From JAKOWB01 sp038363005 (GTDB lineage Bacteria; Pseudomonadota; Alphaproteobacteria; Kiloniellales; JACOMY01), in contig JBBQBI010000014.1 of the NCBI GenBank assembly GCA_038363005.1, positions 1 through 64,000 on the forward strand: 64,000 bases of DNA. Reading direction: 5' to 3'. Made by a program: the position numbers and the translations under genes. Below, piece after piece: positions 26,469-35,397 of this stretch (the first letter of the stretch is position 1; each line of letters begins with the position of its first letter). The notes below the pieces were generated by a model. It saw nothing but the letters and a program-made list of their open reading frames with translations, was not told the DNA's origin and made no database searches.

Positions 26469-28880
26469 CTATTCGACGGCGGTGAGGGACCAGTAGGCCC
26501 AGTCGCGATAGCGGTCGCCGCGTGGATCGGTGTCGAAAGCCAGGCGGTCGAAGGGCGCGGCCGGTAGCATCACGGTCGCCTGCTGCGGGCCGCGATCGGC
26601 CGTCTGCCTGAAGGGGTCGAGGCAGCGTTCGAAAAGTGTTTCGCCGGTGCCGCCGATCAGGGCGATGACGCGAAAGCAGACGCCATTTGTATTGGGTTCG
26701 GCCTGCCAGGCCGTGTCGCGAATGCCGAAGTTGACCTGCAGGCTACCTGCGACGCCGGCGGCCGCGCGGGCCCTGGCGGCTGACAGTGACAACCGCAGTG
26801 GCGGGTGCGCCCAAAGCAGGCCCTCGTCGTCGAGGGCTGGTGGCAAGTCACTGTCGCCGACGCGGTAACTGGCCAGCAGCTCTGCCAGCAGGCCGCTCCG
26901 CACCAACTTCGGCGACAGCGGATATTCGCGTGGACCAGCCACGGTCATCCGCGCAAGCCGCAGGCGCGCAGGCCATTCATAAGCATGGCCGGCGGCCGAC
27001 TGATCGGTCACCAGCCGCAGTCGAGCAATCCGCTGGTTGGCGAACTCTCCGTCGTCAAGCCAGCGCAGCAGGCCGGTCAGCTCCAATCTGCCGCTGAGTA
27101 ACGGGGTTAGCAGGAAGCCGTCCGTCGCCGTCAACAGCGGCAGCGGGAACAGCTGCCGCGTGCCGTCCGTCAGCTCGACGCCCAGCGCCAACAGCGGCGG
27201 CCGCCACAGCGCCGTCTGCACCTGTCCCCAGAAGGTGATCGGCAGCTCCAGCCTGGCCCACAGCGGTCCGGGTTCCTGGGGCAGCACCACCCATTCGTTG
27301 GCCGGCAGCAGCAGGTCTGGCAGCTCAAGCAGGTCGAGTGTCCTCGGCGTGTCGCGGTGCCGGAGGAGCTGGAAGCCAGAGACGTTGTCGACCCAGTCGT
27401 AGGACGTCAGCAGCGTCGGGAGCAGGTGGGCCTCGTCCAACAGTGGGTAATGGTTGTCGAAGTTGTTTAGCTGCCACAGCACCCAGTCTGGGCGGTTCGG
27501 TCCGGTGAAGTGGTCCAGGTTGAGCTGCCGCAGCGCGGTGGTCGTGGCGATGTAGCCCGGCGCCGGGCGTGGCCGATAGTCCAGACCGGCAGCGACAACC
27601 ATCGCTCCGGGCCAGGGCACGATGTCGACGCTGCCGGCCAGCGGCGGCAACGGAAACTGCTGGCGTATCTCGGCCCAGCTGGCGGCCTGCTGGCGGTCGA
27701 AAGCGGCCAGGCGCGCTTCATGGTCGGTCAGGTAGGACCAGGCTGCAGTGGCCTGCCACAGCGGGCGCCGCAGCAACGTGGTGCGTAGGAGGTCGTCGCC
27801 AAAACCCTTCTGGTGCACGGCCGAGACCCAGTGCGCGGCAGTGGCGAGCAGCACGATGCTGATAAGGCAGATCCGGCCACGTTCGACGACCGGCACCAAG
27901 GCCACCGACAGCAGGGCGAGGCCGGCCCATGCGGTCAGGGCATGGGCGTCGTGGCGGACGAAGCCGGCCTTCCACGACAGGAAGGCGGCTGTAATCAGTA
28001 TCGGCATCAGAACCAGCCCCGGGATCGCGCCCCTGGCGCCGGAGGGGGCGAGTCGGTGCGAGCGCAGCAGACCCCAGGCGACGGTGCCGGCCAGGGCGAG
28101 GGCGAGCGTGAGAAAACCCAGGCGCTCGAGGCTGCTCCAAGCGGGCGACCAGCCGAGGGGGCCGGTGCGGCTTTCATCCATGGTGTAACCCACGGCAACC
28201 TGGACGGAGGTCCGCAGGAAATCCGGCAAGGCCGCCAGCGGCTGCCCCGCGGCGAGATGGGTGGCCAGGCCGGTGAGCAGCAGCAAAGGTGTCATCAGGG
28301 GGAGTCGCCGACAGCGCCAGGCGAGCAGCAGGTCGCCCAACGGCAACAGCAGGCCAGCCGCCAGCAGGATGGAGAACTTGGCCCAGCCGAAAACCGCCGC
28401 CAGGATCACCAGCAGGGGCCAAAGCCAGGGGCCACGTCGCGCCGCGCGCAGGAGCACGGCCATGCTGGGCAGCAGCAGGCCCTGATAGTCTTCGATGAAG
28501 GGCAAGGGCAGCAGCGCCAAGGGTGCCAGCAGCCAGAGCCAGCGCCGCTCCAGCGGTTGCCACAGCAATGCCAGCGCCAATGCCAGGCTGCCGTGCTGCA
28601 GGACCCGCAACACGACCATCCAGTCGTACAGCGCAGGATCGTAGGCGTTCGTCACCAGGAACGACAGCGGGCCGTACATGAAGACGATGTCGCGCCCAAA
28701 GACGCGGCCAGCGTGCAGATCAAGCAGGAAGGTGGTGGATCAGGAGACATCCAGCTGCGCACCGGGCATCTGAGGCTGCCACGGCACATAAAGCAGCACG
28801 AACAGACCGACGGTGATCGCGGTCGCAAGCCACCAGATCAGCGACGGCCTGCCCGTCGGCAGGTCCCTGGATGTCGCCAT
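26469..28880 (-). pseudogene. polytopic membrane protein, paralogue 2 of 3, interrupted by one TGA
   Basis: A reading frame of 803 codons with one in-frame TGA at 28740-28742 (codon 47). Before it lie the start MATSRDLPTGRP, the first membrane helix and MPGAQLDVS. After it the frame continues STTFLLDLHAGRVFGRDIVFMYGPLSFL and stays open to the end. Paralogues 1 and 3 both have Trp at the stop position (QSW, ASW), so TGG has become TGA. The remaining sequence shows no frameshift and keeps WKAGFVRHDAH, NFGIRDTAWQ, TNGVCFRV, RCLDPF and RDWAYW. Re-initiation at Met28679 would remove the first helix and much of the first loop. It may be a recent pseudogene or a sequence error. Confidence 0.75.
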
Positions 28881-28962
28881 GCTTGACTGATACCCCACCC
28901 AATGCGACGGCCCAGGAGCATAGGGCCGCCGCATCGGCGAGGGAACGTTGTTGCTTGCCAGC

Positions 28963-29568
28963 TCAGCCCAGCAGGCCTTCGGCGGCCAGCGCGTCGTGCA
29001 CCTTGGGGCGCGCGGCGATGCGGCCGAGATAGGCCTGCACATTGGTGAAGGGCGCCAGGTCGACGTTGGTGTACTTCGCCCAGGAGATCACGGTGAAGGC
29101 GTAGCCGTCGGCCACCGAGTAGCGATCCATCAGGTAGTCGTGCTTCGCCAGGTGCTGGTCCAGCGCGCCCAGGCGGGTCGCCAGGCGCTCCCGTACCATG
29201 GTCTGGTACTCGGCCGGGGTCTTCGGGTTCCACAGCGGCGAGAAGCCCTTGTGGATCTCGGTCGAGATGAAGTTTAGCCACTCCTGCAGCTTATAGCGCT
29301 CCAGCGTGCCGTTGGCCGGGGCGATGCCCATGGAGGGGCGCTGGTCGGCGGCGTACTGCATGATCGCCACGCCTTCGGTAAGCATTTGGCCGTTGTCGAG
29401 CTGCAGGGCCGGCACGTAGCCCTTGGGATTGATCTTGGCGAAGTCGGCGCCCTTCTCGGTGGTGTGGGTGCCCAGGTCGACCTTCTCGAGGTCGAAGGGC
29501 AGGCCGGCCTCGCGCAGCGCGATGTGCGAGGCAAGCGAACAGGCGCCGGGGCTGTAGTAGAGCTTCAT
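28963..29568 (-). CDS. glutathione S-transferase family protein
   Basis: A 201-residue GST. The thioredoxin-like N-terminal domain starts MKLYYSPGACSLASHIALREAG, which is the beta-class pattern with the Cys10 that beta GSTs use. NPKGYVPALQLDNGQMLTEGVAIMQYAAD is the glutathione-binding strand with its cis-Pro and acidic Ser/Glu region. The helical C-terminal domain follows (VADGYAFTVISWAKYTNVDL). AAGGA seven bases before the ATG fixes the start. It lies between membrane-protein paralogues 2 and 3 on the same strand and is intact. Confidence 0.9.
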   Translation of the reverse strand: MKLYYSPGACSLASHIALREAGLPFDLEKVDLGTHTTEKGADFAKINPKGYVPALQLDNGQMLTEGVAIMQYAADQRPSMGIAPANGTLERYKLQEWLNFISTEIHKGFSPLWNPKTPAEYQTMVRERLATRLGALDQHLAKHDYLMDRYSVADGYAFTVISWAKYTNVDLAPFTNVQAYLGRIAARPKVHDALAAEGLLG

Positions 29569-29808
29569 GGGAAATTCCTTTTGGGGGCGGTTCTGGCAAT
29601 GGCCGGTTGTCGCCGGCTGCCCCAGTATCTGGCACCTTCGTTGAAACGGCTGCAAGGCCGGCCGCGGCAGAACCGGCTTTGCAGGACAGCAAGCGTCCTT
29701 TGCGGCAAGGCCGCTTGCCTTGGCGGTCAGCCCACGGGCGCCAAGCACCACCAGTTGACGGTCCCGGCATTCAACTGTCCTGTCTCTGCCCGGTGATTGA
29801 CAGCCCGT

Positions 29809-32217
29809 CTAGCGCGCGGTGATCCCATACCAGTAGGCCCAATCGCGATAGACGTTGCCGCGCGGATCGGTCTCGAAGCTCAAGCTGTCAAAGGGCAGGT
29901 CAGGCAGGGAAACGATGGCGTTCTGTGGACCGCGATCTGCGACCTGGTTGAAGGGATCGAGGCAGCGATCGAGCAGTGCCTCGCGCGCGCTGCCGCGATT
30001 GATGAAAATGCGAAAGCAGACGCCATTCGTATTGGGCTCGCCCTGCCAAGCCGCGTCGTCGATACCGAAGCTGACAAGCAGGGCCGCCGCCTCGCCAGCG
30101 GCGGCGTGGGCGCCGAACGCGGAGAGCGTGAGTGTCAGGGGCGGGTGCGCGAAGAGAGTTCCATCCGCCTTGAGGGCCGGCGACCAGGGACCGCTATCCG
30201 CGTTGTAGCTCGCCAGCAGCTCCTCAAGCGGGTTCGTGACCAGGTTTGGTGATAGCGGATATTCGCGTGTGCCCGTCGCTGTCAGCCGCGACAGGCGCAG
30301 CCGCGCCGGCCAGTCATAGGCGTGGCCGGCGCCGGCTTGGTCGGTGGCCAATCGAAGGCGGGCTATGGGCTGGCCCAGGGCCTGCCCGCTGTCCAGCCAG
30401 CGCAACAAGCCGATCAGGTCGGGCGAGCTGCGCAGCAGTGGGGTCAGCAGGAAGCCTCCCTCGGCCGTCTGGCGCGGCAGGTTGAACAGCAGCCGGGAGC
30501 CGTCCGCCAGCTCGACGCCGAGCGATAGCAGCGGCGGGCGCCACAGAGCTGTCTGGGCCTTCCCCCAGAGCGTGACCGGCAGCTCCAGCCATGCCCACAG
30601 CGGTCCCGCTTCCCGGGGCAGCTCCACCCAGGTATTGGCCGGCAGCACGAGGTCCGGCAAAGCCTCGTAACGGATTGCTCTGGCGCGCGCGCGATGCTCG
30701 AGGAGCTGGAAGCCGGTGACGGTGTCGACCCAATCGTAGTCGGCCAGCAGGCTCGGCAGCAGGTGGGCATCGCCGAGCATGGGATAGCGATTGTCGTGGG
30801 ACTGTGGTCGCAGCAAGACCCAGTCGGGAGCATCCGGTCCGCTAAAGAAGCGCAGATTATGCTGTCGTAGTGCCGGCGTCATCGCGATGTAGCCAGGTAC
30901 CGGATGCGGCCGATAGTCCAGGCCGGCGGCGACGACGATTGCCCCTGGCGACGACACGACGTCGACGCCGCCGGCAAGCGGCGGAAGGGGAAACTGCTGG
31001 CGAATGGCTTCCCAACTGGAATCCTGCTTGCGATCAAGTGCGGCGTGGCGTGCAGCGTGTCCGGTCAGGAAGTCCCATGCGCCGTCGACTTGCAGCATTG
31101 CGCGCCGCAGCACCATCCGGTGAAAGATATCCTTGTTGTAGTCCTGCTGGTACGTCGCTGATGTCCAAAAGGCCGTGGTGCTGAGCAGCGATATGGCGGC
31201 CAGGACTCCCCTGCCTTGCCTGGCGAAGGGAAGCATGGCCAGGGCCAGCAGGGTCAGACCTGCCCAGGCGGTCAAGCTGTGCGCGTCGTGCCGTACGAAG
31301 CCTGCCTTCCAAAAAAAGAAGGCTGCGATCGTCAGGATTGGTAGCAGGACGAGCATTGGGGACGTCAGCGGGACGTCTGACGTTCCGGGCTTGCGCCGTC
31401 GCGAAAAGCTCCAGGCGGTCACGCTCGCCAGCGTGAAGGCGAGTGCCAGGAAGCCCAGGCGTTCGACGCTGCTCCACTCGGCCGACCAACCTGTGGCGCC
31501 GGTTCGGCTCTGGTCCGTTGTGTAGCCGATGGTGACCTGAAAGGAGGTCAGTAGGAAATCCGGCAGCGCCGCCAGTGGCTGCCCCGCCGCGACCTGGGTG
31601 GCGACGGCGGCCAATACCAGGAGCGGCGTCATGACCGGCAACCGACGGCATCGCCAGAACAGCAGAAGGTCCCCAATCAGCAAAAAGAGACAGGCCGCCA
31701 GGAGCACCGAGAACTTGGCCTAGCCAAAAACGGCGGACAAGATCACCAGGAGCGGCCAAAGCCATGTACCCCGTCCCGAGACGCGCAGCAGGACGGCCAT
31801 GCACGGCAGCATCAGGTTCTGGTAGTCGGTGACGAAGGACAGCGGCAACAAGGCAAACAGCGGCAGTGCCACAATCCAGCGCGGTGCGAGTGGACGCCAG
31901 AGTACCGCCAGCGCAAGCGCCATACTGGCGTGCTGCAAGGCACGAATAGCGACAGTCCAGTCGTAGAGCTCCGGCTCGTAGGCCGCATTGGTCAGAAACG
32001 ACAGGGGGCCGTACATGAACACGAGGTCGCGGCCAAAGACGCGGCCGGCCTGGAAGGCCAGCGGATTGGTGGCCGACCAGGATGCATCGAGTTCCGTGCC
32101 GGGCATGAGTGTGCTCCAAGGCGCGAAATGCAGCACACACAGCAGGACCGTGGCGGTTGTGGCGAGCAACCAGAACAAAGGTATCGTGACCGCTGGCTTG
32201 CTCGATTGCACCCGCAT
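29809..32217 (-). pseudogene. polytopic membrane protein, paralogue 3 of 3, interrupted by one TAG
   Basis: A reading frame of 802 codons with one in-frame TAG at 31720-31722 (codon 166), where the sequence reads AVFG-stop-AKFS. Paralogue 2 has AVFGWAKFS, so TGG has become TAG; paralogue 1 has Phe180 there. The part before the stop carries MPGTELDASW and GRVFGRDLVFMYGPLSFL; the part after keeps LAALPDF, WKAGFVRHDAH, SFGIDDAAWQ, TNGVCFRI, RCLDPF and RDWAYW. It is closer to paralogue 2 than to 1. The start is ATG 32217. An inverted repeat precedes it at 32234-32274. As read, the product would end after about five helices. Confidence 0.75.
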
Positions 32218-32233
32218 CTAGTTACCGGGACCT

Positions 32234-32274
32234 GCTGATATGGCGCGCTGAACAGAATAGATCGCCATATCAGC
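32234..32274. promoter_or_regulatory. 12-bp perfect inverted repeat upstream of paralogue 3
   Basis: GCTGATATGGCG (32234-32245) and CGCCATATCAGC (32263-32274) with a 17-base AT-rich spacer. It begins 17 bases upstream of the ATG of the membrane-protein paralogue 3 in a relatively AT-rich gap. It could be an operator, a leader hairpin or the terminator of phoD upstream; there is no T-tract on either side. Confidence 0.5.
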
Positions 32275-32406
32275 CAGGGAGCCAGAATATTACTTTGTTC
32301 AGTACGGCTGGCCTATTGCGCTGAGAGCGTCCGGCATTTGGGGCCGGGCTGCCAACCAAGCCTGGAATTTCGGATTGGTCTTCAGCTCCACGCGGAGGTG
32401 CGGAAC

Positions 32407-33993
32407 CTAACCCTCGGGAGCCAGCGTCACCTGGTAGAGATCGGTGTTGGCCAGGTCTTTCAGGGTCACGGTCATCACGCCGGTCGCCGCGGCGATGGCG
32501 ACATGGCCGAAGAACTGCAGGCCGGCCGAGGGCGGCAGGTTGGCCTGGCCTTCCGGCGGTGCCTTCACGTAGACCACCTGCGGCCCGAAGGTGTTGTCCA
32601 TCGCGTTGGGCCCGAAAGTGCCGGCGTTGAGCGGGCCGGAGACGAATTCCCAGAAGGGGTTGAAGTCCTGGAACTGCGCCTTGCTGGGGTCGTAGTAATG
32701 CGCCGCGGTGTAGTGCACGTCGGCGGTGAACCAGACGATGTTCTTGATCGCCTGGTCCTTGATCGCCTTCAGCAGGCCGGCGATCTCCAGCTCGCGGCCC
32801 AGCGCCGGACCGTCGCCGTTGGCGATGGCTTCGAAGGCGGCCTTCCCGTCTGGCACCTGGATGCCGATCGGCATGTCGGCGGCGATGACTTTCCAGGTGG
32901 CCTTGGAGTTCTTCAAGCCGGCCAGCAGCCAGTCGAGCTGTACCTTGCCGAGGAAGGGCTGCATGTCGCTCTCGCGGTTGGCGGTGTTGTCGCCGCGATA
33001 GGTGCGCATGTCGACGACGAAGACGTCGAGCAGCGGGCCATAGGAGATCTTGCGATAGATCCGGCTGCGCTCGACATCGGTCTCGGCCACCGGCAGGTAC
33101 TCCAGGAAGGCCTTGTTCGAGCGCGCCGACAGCAGCGGCATGTTCTTCACTTGATAGCGGTCGTCGCTGGCCAGCACCTCGTTCGGATACCAGTTGTTGG
33201 TGGTTTCGTGATCATCCCACTGGGCGATCACCGGGACCTGGGCGTTGAAGGCCAGGTAGTTGGCGTCCAGCAGGTTGTATTTGTAGGCGGCGCGGAACTC
33301 GGTCAGCGTCTCGGCCACCTTGGCCTTTTCCGGAATGAAAACGTTCTTCCAGACACTGCCGTCTGGCAGCGCCACGGCCGGTAGGATCAGGCCATCGGCA
33401 TAGATCGTGTCGCCGGAGTGGATGAAGAAATCCGGTTGCAGCTGGCGCATGGTCTCGAAGATCTTCATGCCGCCCCACTCCAGATTGATGCCCCAGCCCT
33501 GGCCGGCGCAGTCGCCCGACCAGACGAAGGAGATATCGCGCTTCTCGGCGGCGCCGGTACGGAAGTGGCCGACCAGCGGTTCCGAGACGGCGTTGCTGTC
33601 GGCCAGGTCGACCAACGTGCCGCGCCAGAAGATGCTCTGACCGGCCGGCAGCCCGGTCAGCAGCTGCTTGCCGGTCAGGTCGCTATCTTCCATCAGGGCC
33701 GGGCCGACGATCCGGTTGGTCGTGGCAAAGGACTCGGTGGTCGACCACTCGAGCAGCAGGCGCGAGGGACGATCGGCGCGGGCCCAGAGCACCGCGCTGT
33801 CCAGTCCGACATCGCCGCTCTGCAAGCCGTGGGTGAACCAGGGGCGGGTGCCCTGCGCGATGGCGGGGCGCGGGAAGGCGCCTGGCAGCATCAGCTCGGC
33901 ACCGGCCAGGCCGGCCAGCGCGGCGGTACCCTTGAGGAAGCGGCGGCGGCCGAGCGGCGGGGTCGACGCGAGACGGGGCATGGAACTCTCCAT
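32407..33993 (-). CDS. phoD: alkaline phosphatase D family protein
   Basis: A 528-residue PhoD-family phosphatase/phosphodiesterase, exported folded by the Tat system: the N-terminus has GRRRFLKGTAALAGLAG and an Ala-rich cleavage region ending near PAIAQG. Metal-binding segments are DFFIHSGDTIYADG, VIAQWDDHETTNNWYPNE and VWFTADVHYTAAHYYD, all typical of PhoD. It would release phosphate from organic esters in the periplasm. No Pho box was recognised upstream. Divergent from the gamma carbonic anhydrase, with 148 bases between starts. Confidence 0.92.
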   Translation of the reverse strand: MESSMPRLASTPPLGRRRFLKGTAALAGLAGAELMLPGAFPRPAIAQGTRPWFTHGLQSGDVGLDSAVLWARADRPSRLLLEWSTTESFATTNRIVGPALMEDSDLTGKQLLTGLPAGQSIFWRGTLVDLADSNAVSEPLVGHFRTGAAEKRDISFVWSGDCAGQGWGINLEWGGMKIFETMRQLQPDFFIHSGDTIYADGLILPAVALPDGSVWKNVFIPEKAKVAETLTEFRAAYKYNLLDANYLAFNAQVPVIAQWDDHETTNNWYPNEVLASDDRYQVKNMPLLSARSNKAFLEYLPVAETDVERSRIYRKISYGPLLDVFVVDMRTYRGDNTANRESDMQPFLGKVQLDWLLAGLKNSKATWKVIAADMPIGIQVPDGKAAFEAIANGDGPALGRELEIAGLLKAIKDQAIKNIVWFTADVHYTAAHYYDPSKAQFQDFNPFWEFVSGPLNAGTFGPNAMDNTFGPQVVYVKAPPEGQANLPPSAGLQFFGHVAIAAATGVMTVTLKDLANTDLYQVTLAPEG

Positions 33994-34141
33994 CGGTGCG
34001 GGTTGCGAAGGCGGGCGCTGCGTGGTGGCGTCCTGCTGCCTCTCCCTAGCAACCGGCTATTGCCGTAGCATAACGCCTGCATGAGAAATCGGTGATGGCG
34101 CCGGCGCCTCGCACACAGCCCAGGAGTTCAAGCAGGTCGAC

Positions 34142-34681
34142 ATGAGCATCATCCGTCCCTATCGCGGCGTCAGCCCGCGCATCCACCCCAGCGCCTTCAT
34201 CGCCGAGAGCGCCGTGCTGATCGGCGACGTCGAGGTCGGCGCCGATGCCTCGATCTGGTACGGCTGCGTGCTGCGCGGCGACGTCAACCGCATCGTGATC
34301 GGCGAGGGCACCAACATCCAGGACGGCACCATCATCCACTGTGACAGCGACAAGAATGGCGACTACCGCGAGACCGGCGGCGGCGCGCCCTGTCTGATCG
34401 GCAAGCACATCACCGTGGGCCACATGGCGCTGCTGCACGCCTGCATCGTCGAGGACGGCGCCTTCATCGGCATGCGCTCGGTGGTGATGGACTACGCCGT
34501 GGTGGAAACCGGCGCGCTGGTCGGCGCCGGTGCCCTGGTGACTCCCGGCAAGCGCTGCACCGCCGGCCAGGTCTGGGCCGGCAGCCCGGCCAAGCCGATG
34601 CGCCCGCTGAGCGAGGAGGAGCTGAAGTACATGGCCTGGTCGCCCCGCCACTACGCCGAGTTGGCGGCGAGCTATCGCTAG
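34142..34681 (+). CDS. gamma-class carbonic anhydrase family protein
   Basis: A 179-residue left-handed beta-helix protein with hexapeptide repeats (VLIGDVEVGADASIWYGCVLRGDVNRIVIGEGTNIQDGTIIH and onwards). The three zinc-ligand histidines expected for gamma carbonic anhydrases are present: one in GTIIHCDSD and two in ITVGHMALLHACIV. The C-terminal helix (SEEELKYMAWSPRHYAELAASY) is standard for this family. It may hydrate CO2 or be a related YrdA-type protein without known activity. It lies between phoD (divergent) and the tetR-type gene (convergent). Confidence 0.9.
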   Translation: MSIIRPYRGVSPRIHPSAFIAESAVLIGDVEVGADASIWYGCVLRGDVNRIVIGEGTNIQDGTIIHCDSDKNGDYRETGGGAPCLIGKHITVGHMALLHACIVEDGAFIGMRSVVMDYAVVETGALVGAGALVTPGKRCTAGQVWAGSPAKPMRPLSEEELKYMAWSPRHYAELAASYR

Positions 34682-34684
34682 CGC

Positions 34685-35302
34685 TCAGCGCTGCGACCGG
34701 GCGGTAAAGGCGGCCAGGGTCTCCGCCGCCGGTTCCTGGCCGGTGAAGGCGCGCAGGTAGGGAGCGACCAGCGCCAGGCGCTCGGCCTGGGTCTCCTTCA
34801 GGTCCAGCGCGTAGTAGCCGATCTGCGTGAAGTAGAGCACCCGGGCGCGCACGAAGGCGTCCGTGGCAGCGAAACCATGGCGCTGAAACAGCGCCTGTAG
34901 CGCGGCGACCCGCGCGGTGTCCTCGCGGTCGACGGCGCGGCGGATGGCGCGCGAGCGGCGGGCCCATTCGCGGATGGCGAAGTCCAGGCGCGGGTCGAAC
35001 AGCGCCTGGTCGACCCAGCAGTCGAAGATGTTCAGCACACCCTCGACGATGCCGCCGGCGGGCAGGGCGGCCTGGGCGACGATGCTGGCGGTGTTGGCGT
35101 GGCTCTTTTCCAGCAGCTGGTCCAGCAGGTCCTGCCGGCTTTTGAAGTACCAATAGAAGCTGGAGCGCGAGACGCCGAGCTGTGCCGCCAGGGTCAGCAC
35201 CTTGACCTGCTCGACCCCGCGCTCGATCAGCGTGTCCAGCGCCGCCGCCAGCCAGTCCTCCTGCGTCACCTTGGTCTGTGGATAGGCCGCCGGCTTGCTC
35301 AT
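34685..35302 (-). CDS. TetR/AcrR family transcriptional regulator
   Basis: A 205-residue regulator. The N-terminal helix-turn-helix spans about residues 14-58, with LAAQLGVSRSSFYWYFKSRQDLLDQLL matching the TetR recognition helix pattern (VSxxxxYxxFxxxxxLL). The C-terminal ligand-binding domain has no recognisable ligand signature. It is transcribed divergently from the dimethylglycine-dehydrogenase-like gene, and a palindrome lies between their starts. By position it most likely represses itself and that gene together with mttB. Confidence 0.9.
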   Translation of the reverse strand: MSKPAAYPQTKVTQEDWLAAALDTLIERGVEQVKVLTLAAQLGVSRSSFYWYFKSRQDLLDQLLEKSHANTASIVAQAALPAGGIVEGVLNIFDCWVDQALFDPRLDFAIREWARRSRAIRRAVDREDTARVAALQALFQRHGFAATDAFVRARVLYFTQIGYYALDLKETQAERLALVAPYLRAFTGQEPAAETLAAFTARSQR

Positions 35303-35325
35303 GGCATCTGCTTAGCCGTCGCCGT

Positions 35326-35347
35326 GTCTGGACACAAGTGTCTAGAC
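35326..35347. promoter_or_regulatory. palindromic operator, probable TetR-type binding site
   Basis: A 22-base dyad built from half-sites GTCTrGACAC around a central AA, with one mismatch pair. It lies in the 95-base gap between the tetR-type gene (ATG at 35302) and the divergent oxidase gene (ATG at 35398). Symmetry, length and position are as expected for a TetR dimer site controlling both directions. Confidence 0.65.
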
Positions 35348-35397
35348 TTTCTCCGGCGCGGCGCTATGCTGCCGGGATCGAAGTCTGGGAGGCGACG

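Noticed and set aside
28740..28742. TGA in paralogue 2 as a selenocysteine codon
   Set aside because: The paralogues have Trp here, not Cys, the site is in a membrane-proximal loop and I see no SECIS-like hairpin just after it.
29569..29808. RNA gene in the gap between GST and paralogue 3
   Set aside because: Only short imperfect hairpins (for example GGCAAG/CTTGCC near 29703-29718) are visible; no tRNA-like or known RNA pattern.
29809..32217. Paralogue 3 as two separate adjacent genes
   Set aside because: The two frames are the same frame, joined at one TAG, and align end to end with paralogue 2. The second part has no good start or ribosome binding site.
23459..32217. Genomic island or insertion of a mobile element in the paralogue cluster
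   Set aside because: I saw no integrase, transposase, tRNA or flanking direct repeats; base composition is at most slightly less GC-rich in paralogue 3.
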